Assembly: GCA_013821425.1 (NCBI GenBank)
Contig: JACDGV010000009.1
Coordinates: 31,438 to 95,437 of the forward strand
Source of the DNA: Nitrosospira sp.
GTDB taxonomy: Bacteria; Pseudomonadota; Gammaproteobacteria; Burkholderiales; Nitrosomonadaceae
Length of the DNA: 64,000 nt
Direction of reading: 5' to 3'
Positions 18,415 to 27,787 of the stretch are shown piece after piece (the stretch's first letter is position 1; each line of letters opens with the position of its first letter). The position numbers and the translations under genes are program-made. Below the pieces are notes generated by a model. The model saw nothing but the letters and a program-made list of their open reading frames with translations, was not told the origin of the DNA and made no database searches.

Positions 18415-20826
18415 CTATTGAGCAGTCACCTGCGGACTCAAGCGCAATGTCTGTTCGGGCGGCCCCGGCAAAAACGATGTCGGCTTTCCAGCAACCCAGT
18501 CGTCATGCCCGCTGCCATAATAGGGCGAAAGGGGGTGGCCGCTCTGCCCGCCGGGCATCCCGAAATAGCCATGCTCTTCATTTCCGGGTGTGACTGCAAA
18601 GCGATTGGAGGCGCCGAAGTCGGGGGACTGCACGCGCGGCATCTTGCTGTCACCGGGAAGAGCATCCTCTGGCATATCCAGCCGGTTTGCGAGAAAGCCA
18701 GGCAAGGACTGGCTGAGAGGGTGGCGAATGCGTGCTGTATTGCGCTCACCCCAGTTGCGCGCAGCGATGCCGCCCGGTTGGCTCTGCATCCGGCCCGCGA
18801 CGCGTTTTGCACTTTTGGCGAGCAAATCGTCCCAGCCCGCATAAATGGATAGCAACAGGTGTTGTGGACGCCTCTCGATCAGCGCCCACACTGCATGTTC
18901 GGCCTGACTTAGTGTCGGCAGTACAAAATCCGCATCGGTCTGCCGGACTGCGGCTTCAAAACCTTCCAGTACGCTATTGACGACCTCCTGGCGGAATGCG
19001 CGCACCACGCGATAGGCGACTGACTTCGTCGAGGCGTGTCCATCCCAGTCGTTTAGTGCGTGTTTCATCTTGGCGCGCCATGGCGCGGCTTCTGCGCGGT
19101 CCAGTGTGATTTCGAGAAGATGGCGCCAGCGGTCCAGGAACAATGCGCGGTCATCAAGCTGAATCCTGAGCATGTCCGCAGGGGAGAAGCGCTTTCGTTC
19201 ATGCAGGCTGTCGCGAATTTGCTTTGCGCGCGCGCCGAGGTCGTAGCCCCCGTTGCCAAGCCGCTCGAGCATGAGGCCATCAACCGTGCGGGCGTTGGCT
19301 GTCCACAGGCGCTGCGAGGGCGGATCAACGATCAGAGGTAATTGGGAGGGCATGAGCCAGCCGTTCCATCCCACACCGGGCAGGCTCCAGTCCGCTGGAA
19401 GCATCGGGTCGAAGTCCCCCGTACGGACCGGAATGCGGCCAGCAATAGTCCAGGCGATCCTGCCTTCCCGGTCACCAACGGTAAAGTTCTGGGCGGGAAT
19501 ACCCGCATTGTGTGCAATCGCAACGGCTTCAGCGACCGTTTCCGCCTCTTCCAGCCGAACAAGGTCCATATTCACCGCGCCGGGCCGATGTGCAGTCCAG
19601 GCCAGCGCGAGTGGCGTTCCATCATGGTCGGCGGTGAGGATCGGCCCCCACTCGGTTTCGTGCACGACCAGAACCTCATCCGGTCCGCCGCGTGCCTGCA
19701 AAATCTCGTGGTGAACGGTAATATTTTTCCATCCGGTCGCGCTGCGGTACTGCGACCCATTACCGGGGTGCGGTGTAACGCGTACCCAGTCCAGAAAATC
19801 GCCGTAACTATTTGTGAAACTCCAGGCAACCTGGCCATTTGAACCCACAGCGATTGCCGGCGTTCCAGGGAGGCTGACGCCGCTGATGTCATTCATCCGC
19901 GCCGGGTTGCGTGAATTCGGATAGATAAGGCGGGTGCGGAACCAGATATTGGGCACGCGCAGTTTCAGATGCATGTCGTTGGCAATCAGGGCTGCGCCGT
20001 CGGCCAACCGGCCAGAGACAGCGAAACTGTTACTGCCCGGCACGTCGTCGGTGTTGTACTCATCCGGGCTATCCCCAAGGGAGCGGAACATGAGGCTGGG
20101 GTCGACCTTGCGAAGATCGAGTTCGTCAGCGGAAGGAGGCTCGGGCCAATCAAGCGCCGTGCCGATGAGTGGCGCATCCCAGGCGCCACCGCTCGCGGTG
20201 AGAAATCGGTACGCCGTCTCGGGTAGTGCGGCGCGCATGATGGAGTAAGAAAGCTCGCGCAGATCGCCTGCTTCGTTCAGCATGAAATACATCGCCTTGA
20301 CAGCCAGTATGCTGTCCTCGCTACGCCACGCAACGGGTTTCGTGCGTGTGAGGAGGTACGGAAAAGGACGCGCCGACAGGGCATCCAGACCCTGATTCAC
20401 CCCGTCCCGGTATACGTCAAGCAGTTGCCGTTGCTCAACAGGTAGTCCTTCGAGTATCGCCGATGAGCGTGCGCGCATCCGGTGCGGCCGTGCCTTGCGG
20501 TCCGCAACCAGTGCGCGGGGTCCGAACAACTCGGCCAGTTCTCCGGCTGCCTGCCGGCGCATCAGGTCCATTTCGAAGAAGCGCTCCTGTGCATGGACAT
20601 AGCCGAGAGCCCGGACGAGATCGCCATGGTCCTGCGCACGCAGCGTCACGCTGCCCAGTGCGTCCCGCTCGACCGTTACTGGTGCACTCAGGCCGGCTAC
20701 ATCCACTGCTCCCTCGTATCGAGGCAGACTGCCGCGCAATACAAGCCAAGCGGCACCCGCCAGCAACAACGACAGCATGAGGAGCGCAAGCAGGAACCGG
20801 CGGATCACGCGTAACACAGCAATCAT
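18415..20826 (-). CDS. Penicillin acylase family Ntn-hydrolase
   Basis: 803-aa self-processing amidase of the penicillin/acylhomoserine lactone acylase family. One N-terminal hydrophobic segment (FLLALLMLSLLLAGAAWLVL) directs it to or across the inner membrane. The alpha-subunit part has GYVHAQERFFEMDLMRRQAAGELAE. The predicted nucleophile is the serine at the cleavage site in VPGSNSFAVSG, near residue 265, which would become the N-terminus of the beta chain after autoproteolysis. The beta chain contains ANDMHLKLRVPNIWF and a C-terminal SNRFAVTPGNEEHGYFGMPGGQSGHPLSPYY. In related bacteria these enzymes hydrolyse N-acyl homoserine lactones or other acyl amides; the substrate is unknown here. 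Confidence 0.88.
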   Translation of the reverse strand: MIAVLRVIRRFLLALLMLSLLLAGAAWLVLRGSLPRYEGAVDVAGLSAPVTVERDALGSVTLRAQDHGDLVRALGYVHAQERFFEMDLMRRQAAGELAELFGPRALVADRKARPHRMRARSSAILEGLPVEQRQLLDVYRDGVNQGLDALSARPFPYLLTRTKPVAWRSEDSILAVKAMYFMLNEAGDLRELSYSIMRAALPETAYRFLTASGGAWDAPLIGTALDWPEPPSADELDLRKVDPSLMFRSLGDSPDEYNTDDVPGSNSFAVSGRLADGAALIANDMHLKLRVPNIWFRTRLIYPNSRNPARMNDISGVSLPGTPAIAVGSNGQVAWSFTNSYGDFLDWVRVTPHPGNGSQYRSATGWKNITVHHEILQARGGPDEVLVVHETEWGPILTADHDGTPLALAWTAHRPGAVNMDLVRLEEAETVAEAVAIAHNAGIPAQNFTVGDREGRIAWTIAGRIPVRTGDFDPMLPADWSLPGVGWNGWLMPSQLPLIVDPPSQRLWTANARTVDGLMLERLGNGGYDLGARAKQIRDSLHERKRFSPADMLRIQLDDRALFLDRWRHLLEITLDRAEAAPWRAKMKHALNDWDGHASTKSVAYRVVRAFRQEVVNSVLEGFEAAVRQTDADFVLPTLSQAEHAVWALIERRPQHLLLSIYAGWDDLLAKSAKRVAGRMQSQPGGIAARNWGERNTARIRHPLSQSLPGFLANRLDMPEDALPGDSKMPRVQSPDFGASNRFAVTPGNEEHGYFGMPGGQSGHPLSPYYGSGHDDWVAGKPTSFLPGPPEQTLRLSPQVTAQ

Positions 20827-20903
20827 AGGGGATAAGCAGCGATTGGCAACAGATCAGGCGGTGAGTTTGCAGGCGGACATGCTATTTGAGCGGATGGGCA
20901 AGC

Positions 20904-21392
20904 TCAAGAAGAGTCAAGCTTGTGGCGAATGAACTCGATGCGCTCGCGGTTCACGCCGAGATCCGATTTCCCCAGGCGCGAAGATGATCGCACGTGGATT
21001 ACCTCCGAGGCCGGGTCGAACCAGAACTCGGCGTCGTCCACGTACTTCATCATCCGTGTAGTGAATTGCACGTATAGGTATCCAGGCTCCCTCTTGACTA
21101 TCTTCGCGCCGTTCATGTCTGTGACGATGCTGGCAATGCGGTCCAGCGTGGCGTGCGGATCGTCTTTCAATGACAGCGGCGCAATATCGGCATAAGCCCG
21201 CTGTGGATGATCGGGGTAGAGGGAAGCCTGGCTGGAGACGCTGTTAGGTGTTTTCGAGGGGGGCTTGAGTTTTCCGTCGTGCACGCCGAGATCAGCAGGG
21301 GGAGTAGCGCTGAGCAGCCCCAGCTGACCCGCAGCCAGCCCGGTGATGACCACGAGAGCGACGACAATAAGCGTCCATTTGAGAATGACCAT
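20904..21392 (-). CDS. DUF1499-family protein with N-terminal anchor
   Basis: 162 aa with a hydrophobic N-terminus (LIVVALVVITGLAAGQLGLL) acting as a signal or anchor, followed by the DUF1499 domain: PNSVSSQA, then the DRIASIV helix, KREPGYLYVQFTTRMMKYVDDAEFWFDP, and the conserved end IHVRSSSRLGKSDLGVNRERIEFIR. Members are small envelope or periplasmic proteins of unknown function. It follows the penicillin acylase on the same strand with about 80 bp between. Confidence 0.85.
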   Translation of the reverse strand: MVILKWTLIVVALVVITGLAAGQLGLLSATPPADLGVHDGKLKPPSKTPNSVSSQASLYPDHPQRAYADIAPLSLKDDPHATLDRIASIVTDMNGAKIVKREPGYLYVQFTTRMMKYVDDAEFWFDPASEVIHVRSSSRLGKSDLGVNRERIEFIRHKLDSS

Positions 21393-21553
21393 GCCGCGAC
21401 CCGCTGTAGAGGTAGAAATGGAGATGGGATGCCTATACGATGATCGGAAGTTGCCGCACTATACCATCACCGTACATATGGATTCTGGTCCACTGCTGTC
21501 AATGCGAGTAACGGGTTAGCCATTATTCTGATAACGCCCTGCAATTGGGGCGT

Positions 21554-21862
21554 CTACTGGGTCTTGCTGTTTGCCATTATGAATTCAGCCAAGCGCTGCG
21601 CCGGCTCTCCCTTGATGTTGGGAAAGGAGGGCATCCGCGCGCTACCGTTCTGCACTTTATCGATAATCGCGTTCACGTTCGCCGTGGAGGGATTCAATAT
21701 CATCACGGCGTCTGCTGTTACCGGCTTGTGGCATTTTGTGCAGTTCGCATAAAATATATCTTCCCCGGTGGCGTTCTCGGCAGGCGTGTAATTATCGGAT
21801 TTCGAACAGCCTGCTAAACTTGCCAGGGCTGTAACCGTTAATAGTAAGACCAGTTTTTTCAT
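21554..21862 (-). CDS. Small c-type cytochrome lipoprotein
   Basis: 102-aa exported electron carrier. The N-terminus is a lipoprotein signal (LVLLLTVTALASLAGC, lipidated Cys near residue 19). One haem c site is visible as CTKCH at about residues 41-45, and a plausible axial methionine lies in ARMPSFP near residue 78. This is a class I monohaem cytochrome, probably bound to the outer or inner membrane facing the periplasm. A purine-rich GGAGCAAA lies just before the ATG. Partner unknown. Confidence 0.88.
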   Translation of the reverse strand: MKKLVLLLTVTALASLAGCSKSDNYTPAENATGEDIFYANCTKCHKPVTADAVMILNPSTANVNAIIDKVQNGSARMPSFPNIKGEPAQRLAEFIMANSKTQ

Positions 21863-22110
21863 TTAGTTTGCTCCAGTTTTTTTAACAATAGAAATCGCCG
21901 TGCGAAACCTCGGGATAACGCTTCCTTTGAGGCATTGGGTCAATACCTCGACTTGGTCCAGCGCCCCTTACACCCTGTTCCTGTATTCCGCCGCCAGGAA
22001 CATTATATCGCCCTGCTGGCACTTGATGTTGTATGTATCGCCGCAGCCCCCGGGACGAATGAATGCGCCATGAATGCCTCAATGGGGAAGATAGAGCAAG
22101 TGTCCCTGGC

Positions 22111-22920
22111 TTAATTTCTTGCCGGCAGGTGTCCGAAAATCCGAAGCGCAAGCAGGATAGTAATGGGAAGATAGATGAACAGGCCCGTCAGTCCCATCAG
22201 AGTTTCATTAATCCAGAACGTGACAGCGAGATTGAAAATCAATATACCGTAATATAGTCCGCAGCCGAGGAGCACGCGTCGGCTTACCAGCGGCACGGAG
22301 GATAAACCTGCTTCCGTCAGTTTTCGATCCAGAGGAAGGTAGGCCGCGAGCGACAGCAAGGCAACGACGCCCCAACCGATGTAATTGGCTACCGGAATCC
22401 CGAAATGTGCGCCGGGCTCGGGATAGTAGTATATACGGCCCAGGAACCACCGCTCGCCCTGAAGCGCGACCGGATCGATAACGATGTCGATGAACGCGAA
22501 GAAAAGGACCGTGAGCAGGATTACTGGCCATCCCGTTCTTGCGGCAAGGGGAAACCCCATCCGGATTATGCGGATACCGGTGTCCCCACCAGGGTTCCCC
22601 GCGGGAAGGATAAATGCCAATGCCATGCAGTAGCTCGCATAGAGCAGAAAGGGAAAGGAGAGGGAGTCCATGAATGGAACATTCGCTATATATAATTCCT
22701 GCCCCACGGTTGAGCCGGTATAGTGATACCAGCCGAAGGGAATGCCGGTGTGAGTGGAAGAGAACTCGCACAGAAATGCCACGGTGAACGTGATTACCAT
22801 GAAGTAGCTTGTTCTCCGCCAGCCGATTAGCCTGCTTGCCGAGAATAGAAATACCGCGAGGAATACGAACACGTAAGGGCGAAGAGCAATCGTCTTGAGC
22901 AGGAGGCTAAGGAATTCCAT
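22111..22920 (-). CDS. Carotenoid biosynthesis (DUF422/CruF-like) membrane protein
   Basis: 269-aa integral membrane protein with about seven hydrophobic helices. It has the family pattern FLCEFSSTHTGIPFGWYHYT, GQELYIANVPFMDSLSFPFLLYASY, and DIVIDPVALQGERWFLGRIYYY, which matches the CruF-like carotenoid hydratase group (1',2'-hydration of acyclic carotenoid ends). No carotenoid desaturase or cyclase is adjacent; the squalene/phytoene synthase is 17 kb away. An alternative is a related membrane hydratase acting on another isoprenoid. Confidence 0.8.
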   Translation of the reverse strand: MEFLSLLLKTIALRPYVFVFLAVFLFSASRLIGWRRTSYFMVITFTVAFLCEFSSTHTGIPFGWYHYTGSTVGQELYIANVPFMDSLSFPFLLYASYCMALAFILPAGNPGGDTGIRIIRMGFPLAARTGWPVILLTVLFFAFIDIVIDPVALQGERWFLGRIYYYPEPGAHFGIPVANYIGWGVVALLSLAAYLPLDRKLTEAGLSSVPLVSRRVLLGCGLYYGILIFNLAVTFWINETLMGLTGLFIYLPITILLALRIFGHLPARN

Positions 22921-23154
22921 TGGGGTTCCGGTCGATTTGAAAACTGAATTCAGGTTCTGATTGTAAAAGAAGTTTGAGCGGGAACAATTGCAACGCTACG
23001 GATTATTATTCACTTTGCTTATCGTTTCCACCCAACGGAAATATCGCCGCGCTGGTGAAAATCAGGCGTTGTCCGAGAGAAATTTCAGGGCAGCACATTT
23101 GCGCCCGCACAGAACTATTAACGTTCCTTAACGGCATCATTTTATGAAAACATC
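22921..23154. other. Intergenic region between divergent genes
   Basis: 234 bp between the leftward CruF-like gene and the rightward PBP gene. Promoters for both must lie here. An AT-rich stretch (GGATTATTATTCACTTTGC, about 22998-23016) is the only visible promoter-like area. Confidence 0.35.
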
Positions 23155-26100
23155 GTGAGGCGTGCACTCAAGTTTTTCGCTCTTGCTGTTCTAACGCTGC
23201 TTCTCGCCGCGCTGGTCATCGCCGCCTTTCTTCTTTACCGGGAGGTGGAAACTTCCACGTATCAGGCCCGCCATCTGGCGAGGCTGGCTGATGAGCTGCG
23301 GTGGGAGATAGAAAGCGGTCCAAACAATGGCCCGCATTTCTCGGCAAGGGGGCCATACGATATCCGCATGGGCTATAGTCGCTTGCCGGACCTGGTTCAA
23401 CATCTTGCAGGATACGGCTTTGAAGTGCGTGCTCAAGCGCGTGTCTCCACTCGCACGAAGGAGCTTGTCGAGCAAGGTTTGTTTATTCCATACCGTGAGA
23501 AGGCACAGGCGGGCCTGGAAGTCGTGGCGGGGAACGCCCAGCCATTATATCGCGCTGTGTTTCCCGCGCGTGTCTACGAAAATTTTGAAGCCGTACCGCC
23601 CCTGGCGACGGACAGCCTGCTCTTTATCGAAAATCGTGAGTTGCTGGACGCGGCGTATCCAAAAAAAAATCCGGCCATCGAGTGGAACCGGCTGGGCAAG
23701 GCGGTACTGGACAAGGTGGTCCAATTTTTCCGGGCTGAACATAATGTGGCGGGGGGCAGCACGCTTGCGACACAAATTGAAAAATATCGCCATTCTCCCA
23801 ACGGCATGACAATGAGTCCGAGGGATAAGATGCAACAGATCGCGTCCGCTTCCGTGCGGGCGTATCTTCAGGGGGAGGAAACCCTGCCTGTTCGTAAACA
23901 AATTGTTCTGGACTACCTCAACACAGTCCCGCTCGCCGCCGCCCCGGGCTTCGGAGAAGCGAATGGCATTGGAGATGGTTTGTGGGCCTGGTACGGGCTT
24001 GATTTCGATGAGACCAATCACATCCTGAACTCGCAATTCGTGGAAGGAGACGACCTTGCCGAGGTCGCATTCTTCTATAAGCACGTACTGAGCCTCATGA
24101 TTGCGCAGCGTAGACCTTCGTATTATCTGCTAAACGGCCGCCAGGAACTCGCTGAACTCACGGACAGCCACCTGCGAGTATTAGCCCAGGCCGGGGTGAT
24201 CGCGCCCAGCCTTCGGGATGCCGCACTTGGACTGCCGCTGCGTTTCCGCGATACCGCTGCTCACGGAGAAACAAGGGATTTTTCCGCACAAAAGGCTGTT
24301 AACGCAGTTCGCATGCAACTGGCATCCTCTCTCGGGCTGCGACGCCTGTATGATCTGGATCGCCTTGACCTGTCCGTGCAAAGCACCCTCGATGCCGAAT
24401 TGCAGCAAAAGATTACCGAGACGCTGCAACGCCTGAAGGATCCCGAATTCGCGCAAGCTATCGGTCTCTACGGGCACCGCCTGCTAGGCACTGAAGATCC
24501 GGGAAAGATCATCTACAGTTTTACACTTTCAGAATTAACGCCACAAGGAGTCGAGTTCCGGATCCTGGCGGATAATTTCGACCAGCCACTGGACATCAAT
24601 AAGGGCACCAAGCTGGATTTGGGCTCCACTGCAAAGTTGCGGACCCTGGTCACCTATCTGGAAATTATTGAAGCGCTGCACGCCAAATATGCAACATTGG
24701 ACCCAAAAGCGCTACGGAACCAGGAGCCCGACCCGAAAGATGTGCTCAGCCGGTGGGCGATCGGTTATTTTCTGAAAAGCACGGACAAGAGTTTGGGCGC
24801 GATTCTGGAGGCAGCGCTGGAGCGCAAGTATTCGGCCAATTCCGGGGAACGGTTTTTTACCGGTGGCGGCTTGCATGTTTTTCGCAATTTCAAGCGGGAA
24901 GATGATCGCAAGATTATGAGCGTGCGTGAAGCCACCATGCATTCCGTAAATCTCGTGTATATCCGCATGATGCGGGATATCGTGCGCTATTACATGTTCC
25001 AGGGTACCGGTGCGTCTGCAAGGATACTGAGGGACGCCAAGGATTCGGGCCGCACGGAGTATCTCAGGCGCTTTGCCGATAAGGAGGGGACCGAATTCAT
25101 CAGGCGGTTTTATCTCAAGTACAAGAACAAAACGACGCCAGACGCGATTGGCGAGGTATTCTTCGACAGTTTCCGGCATACGCCGCGCCGGCTTGCGGCC
25201 GCCCATCGTTATATTTACCCCGAATCGACGTTTACGCAATTCGAGGAATTCATGGCGCCTTACCTGCCGGGTTTCAAGGGCGTCACGCCCACGAGGCTCC
25301 GCAGCCTCTACGAGAACTATGCACCGGGCAAATACTCGCTTACCGACCAGGGGTATATTGCCACTGTTCACCCTTTGGAACTGTGGCTGGCACGCTATCT
25401 GATCGCCAACCCCCGGGCGCCGTATAAGGATGTAATCGAGGCTAGCGGGGAAGAGCGGGTTGCTGTTTACAACTGGCTGTTCAAGACCATAAACAAGAAT
25501 TCGCAGGATATCCGCATCCGAGGCCTTCTTGAGCTTGAAGCATTCCTGGAAATACATCGCAACTGGAAACGCCTCGGCTACCCTTTCGATTCTCTCGTGC
25601 CTTCGCTCGCCACAGCCATTGGCAGCTCAGCCGATCATCCCGCCGCGCTGGCGGAATTGATGGGTATTATTCTCAACGATGGGGTCAGGATGCCTGCTGT
25701 ACTGATAAAAAGCCTGCGTTTCGCGGCCGGCACTCCCTTTGAAACGATTGTCGAACGCGCCCCTGTCCAGGGAGAAAGAATATTTTCTCCCGAATTAGCG
25801 GTTGCCGTGCGCGGCGTACTGACGGGGGTGGTGGAGAAAGGTACAGCTTCCCGGCTTGGGCAGGCGATTGCAGGAGAGGAGGGTACTCAAATCCTGATCG
25901 GCGGGAAGACGGGAACGGGCGATCACCGCCATGTTACATTTTCATCGCCAGGCGTCATGAAGGAATCCCGGGCGGTAAACCGCTCAGCCACTTTTGTATT
26001 CTTCATCGGAGAACGCTTTTTCGGGACCATGACGGCATTCGTACCCGGTGCCGACGCGGAGAACTACACATTTACCTCGGCGCTATCCACGCAAGTCATG

Positions 26101-26235
26101 AAGCATCTCCTGCCCATCTTGAGACCGCTGATAGAGAAGGCTCAGCCCCTGTCCGTGCAAAACCTCGTAAACGCCCCCCATGAACGCAACATGCAGGAAG
26201 AAAAGAACGAAAAGCAAGGGGCGAATTCCAGCTGA
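23155..26235 (+). CDS. Class A penicillin-binding protein-like (GT51 + transpeptidase with large insertion)
   Basis: 1026-aa membrane-anchored peptidoglycan synthase. A GTG start and an N-terminal helix (about 7-29) precede a GT51-like domain with VAGGSTLATQIEKYRHSP and RKQIVLDYLNTVP. The first GT51 motif reads IENREL rather than the usual EDxxFxxH, and the RKxxE motif is degenerate (RDKMQQ), so glycosyltransfer activity is uncertain. The penicillin-binding domain has SxxK as STAK near residue 490, SVN near 597 and KTGTG near 917. About 320 residues separate SVN from KTG, against roughly 120-150 in typical PBPs, so an extra mostly helical block of about 180-200 residues is inserted. The C-terminal 30 residues are polar. 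Confidence 0.85.
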   Translation: MRRALKFFALAVLTLLLAALVIAAFLLYREVETSTYQARHLARLADELRWEIESGPNNGPHFSARGPYDIRMGYSRLPDLVQHLAGYGFEVRAQARVSTRTKELVEQGLFIPYREKAQAGLEVVAGNAQPLYRAVFPARVYENFEAVPPLATDSLLFIENRELLDAAYPKKNPAIEWNRLGKAVLDKVVQFFRAEHNVAGGSTLATQIEKYRHSPNGMTMSPRDKMQQIASASVRAYLQGEETLPVRKQIVLDYLNTVPLAAAPGFGEANGIGDGLWAWYGLDFDETNHILNSQFVEGDDLAEVAFFYKHVLSLMIAQRRPSYYLLNGRQELAELTDSHLRVLAQAGVIAPSLRDAALGLPLRFRDTAAHGETRDFSAQKAVNAVRMQLASSLGLRRLYDLDRLDLSVQSTLDAELQQKITETLQRLKDPEFAQAIGLYGHRLLGTEDPGKIIYSFTLSELTPQGVEFRILADNFDQPLDINKGTKLDLGSTAKLRTLVTYLEIIEALHAKYATLDPKALRNQEPDPKDVLSRWAIGYFLKSTDKSLGAILEAALERKYSANSGERFFTGGGLHVFRNFKREDDRKIMSVREATMHSVNLVYIRMMRDIVRYYMFQGTGASARILRDAKDSGRTEYLRRFADKEGTEFIRRFYLKYKNKTTPDAIGEVFFDSFRHTPRRLAAAHRYIYPESTFTQFEEFMAPYLPGFKGVTPTRLRSLYENYAPGKYSLTDQGYIATVHPLELWLARYLIANPRAPYKDVIEASGEERVAVYNWLFKTINKNSQDIRIRGLLELEAFLEIHRNWKRLGYPFDSLVPSLATAIGSSADHPAALAELMGIILNDGVRMPAVLIKSLRFAAGTPFETIVERAPVQGERIFSPELAVAVRGVLTGVVEKGTASRLGQAIAGEEGTQILIGGKTGTGDHRHVTFSSPGVMKESRAVNRSATFVFFIGERFFGTMTAFVPGADAENYTFTSALSTQVMKHLLPILRPLIEKAQPLSVQNLVNAPHERNMQEEKNEKQGANSS

Positions 26236-26446
26236 TAGTCCATGCTTTATCCTGAGGGCGGGGCTTCGCATGTTCACACCATTCGAGTGCGGTAATGCAG
26301 GCCCCTTGATGCGAAATCCGCGGCGCGCGTGATAGTGAGCTGGATGGCCCCTGCAATGCCGGCATCATTGCAGGGAGATACTGAAATTCCCCTCGGTGCA
26401 CGTGCATGTCCGATTGCCTGCCGCTTATTACCGGGCCCGGAAAATT

Positions 26447-26587
26447 TTAGTCATCATTTTTTATCCATTGCAAGAAAACCAGAATTCCCAGAATCCCGCC
26501 CAGGACCAGGATGGCCTTTACAAATTCCTTCGCAAACCAGAACACCATCGATCCATATAAATCCACATTCGTCCTCTTCCAAAACAT
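26447..26587 (-). CDS. 46-aa small membrane protein downstream of the DUF2905 gene
   Basis: A short frame encoding MFWKRTNVDLYGSMVFWFAK, then a hydrophobic helix (AILVLGGILGILVFLQW) and a charged tail KNDD. It starts only three bases after the stop of the DUF2905 gene on the same strand, so it is probably co-translated. The helix and the charge distribution suggest a single-pass inner-membrane peptide. No known family recognised. Confidence 0.55.
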   Translation of the reverse strand: MFWKRTNVDLYGSMVFWFAKEFVKAILVLGGILGILVFLQWIKNDD

Positions 26588-26590
26588 AAT

Positions 26591-26794
26591 TCACTTTCGG
26601 GACCACCACCACAGCAGCAACGACAGGACCACGGATAACAGCAGCCCTGTAGTCAAGGGAAAATAGAAGCTGAAATTCTCCCGCTCAATAGTAATATCGC
26701 CCGGGAGTCGGCCGAAGGGTAATTTCGATAGCCAGGGCCACGCCAGGCCGGACAACAATAGCACTATACCGAGCAGGATGAGTAGACGTTGCAT
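26591..26794 (-). CDS. DUF2905-family small membrane protein
   Basis: 67 aa with two hydrophobic helices (LLILLGIVLLLSGLAWPWL and TTGLLLSVVLSLLLWWW) flanking the family-defining LPFGRLPGDITIERENFSFY. This arrangement is diagnostic for DUF2905. It is probably an inner-membrane protein of unknown function. The ATG is preceded (antisense) by CAGGAGTTCGCC, a clear Shine-Dalgarno. Confidence 0.88.
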   Translation of the reverse strand: MQRLLILLGIVLLLSGLAWPWLSKLPFGRLPGDITIERENFSFYFPLTTGLLLSVVLSLLLWWWSRK

Positions 26795-27033
26795 GGCGAA
26801 CTCCTGATATCAGTTGCCGATGAGATTTCGCGTGAAGCTGTAAACAGGAGGGCTGTGGATCAGTGTAAATGGTTTTTTCGGCAAAGATCGGTTTTTCGCG
26901 GCGCGATTCGTCAAATTTTCTCAAGACGGAGGATTCTTCTGGCGGTCTGTAATTACCAAAGTGGGATAACACACTGATAAGTGGTTGCAAGGTAATGTAT
27001 AGTTCCCTTTTGAATTATCAAGGGTAAGGCAAA

Positions 27034-27702
27034 ATGAACCGTCCGATGATTTTACTTGCCGCATTGTTTGCGGCAAGCACTACAGCAGCCGAGGAGATAA
27101 ATGGATGTGCTATCAGATCGGGCACTCTCTGTATAGAGGCAGATCTTCGCGATGCCAACTTGCACGGGGCCGATCTCGCTCGCGCCGATTTTCGTCAATC
27201 CAACTTAAGCGGAGCCGACCTGCAGGGCGCCAATTTATTGAATGCTAATATGAATCTGACTGATCTCACCGGCGCCAACCTCAGTGGGGCAATACTGGAT
27301 GAGGCGGATCTGGGTAATGCTACTCTTGCCAATGCCAAGCTCAATCTGGCACGGATGAACGGAACAAGCCTGAAAAGCGCCGACCTGACGGGCGCCGACC
27401 TTACCGGCGCACAGATCAAGGGTGCCAATTTAAGTGGTGCGCATCTTACAAAGGCTCGATTCCGCAATGCCAAGCTTCAAAGAGCCGATTTATCCGGCAC
27501 CATGATGGAGCAGGCTGATTTCCGTGGGGCCGACCTGACTGGAGCAAGGCTGGATAACGCCACGGTACAGGGCGCCGACTTCACTGGCGCAATCCTCCAG
27601 GAGGTGGATTTTTCAGAGGTGCTAGGTGTCTGCAAGGGTTGCCCGATGAGCAACATAAAAGGGCGCGTGGAAGTATACAAGGAATTTCAGGAAACCCGGT
27701 GA
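27034..27702 (+). CDS. Exported pentapeptide-repeat protein
   Basis: 222 aa with a signal peptide (MILLAALFAASTTAAEE, cleavage near residue 19) and then about 30 tandem A(D/N)LxX repeats (for example ANLHGADLARADFRQSNLSG), which fold as a right-handed quadrilateral beta-helix. A C-terminal cap has two cysteines (CKGC). Function is not predictable: some members block gyrase, but a periplasmic location makes that unlikely here. The repeats explain the long spurious open frames on the complementary strand. Confidence 0.9.
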   Translation: MNRPMILLAALFAASTTAAEEINGCAIRSGTLCIEADLRDANLHGADLARADFRQSNLSGADLQGANLLNANMNLTDLTGANLSGAILDEADLGNATLANAKLNLARMNGTSLKSADLTGADLTGAQIKGANLSGAHLTKARFRNAKLQRADLSGTMMEQADFRGADLTGARLDNATVQGADFTGAILQEVDFSEVLGVCKGCPMSNIKGRVEVYKEFQETR

Positions 27703-27787
27703 GAGGGGCGTCTGCAGGGATCACCCCGTAAGGAGCAAATAACCTTGGGGGAAAGCAACAATAACTTGTCTCCCGTCACGAGAACTT

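Noticed and set aside
21882..22151. An 89-residue frame between cytochrome and CruF-like genes
   Set aside because: No recognisable content, no ribosome site, overlaps the end of the CruF-like gene; treated as non-coding.
27195..27680. Antisense frames over the pentapeptide-repeat gene
   Set aside because: Shadow of the repetitive coding sequence on the other strand.
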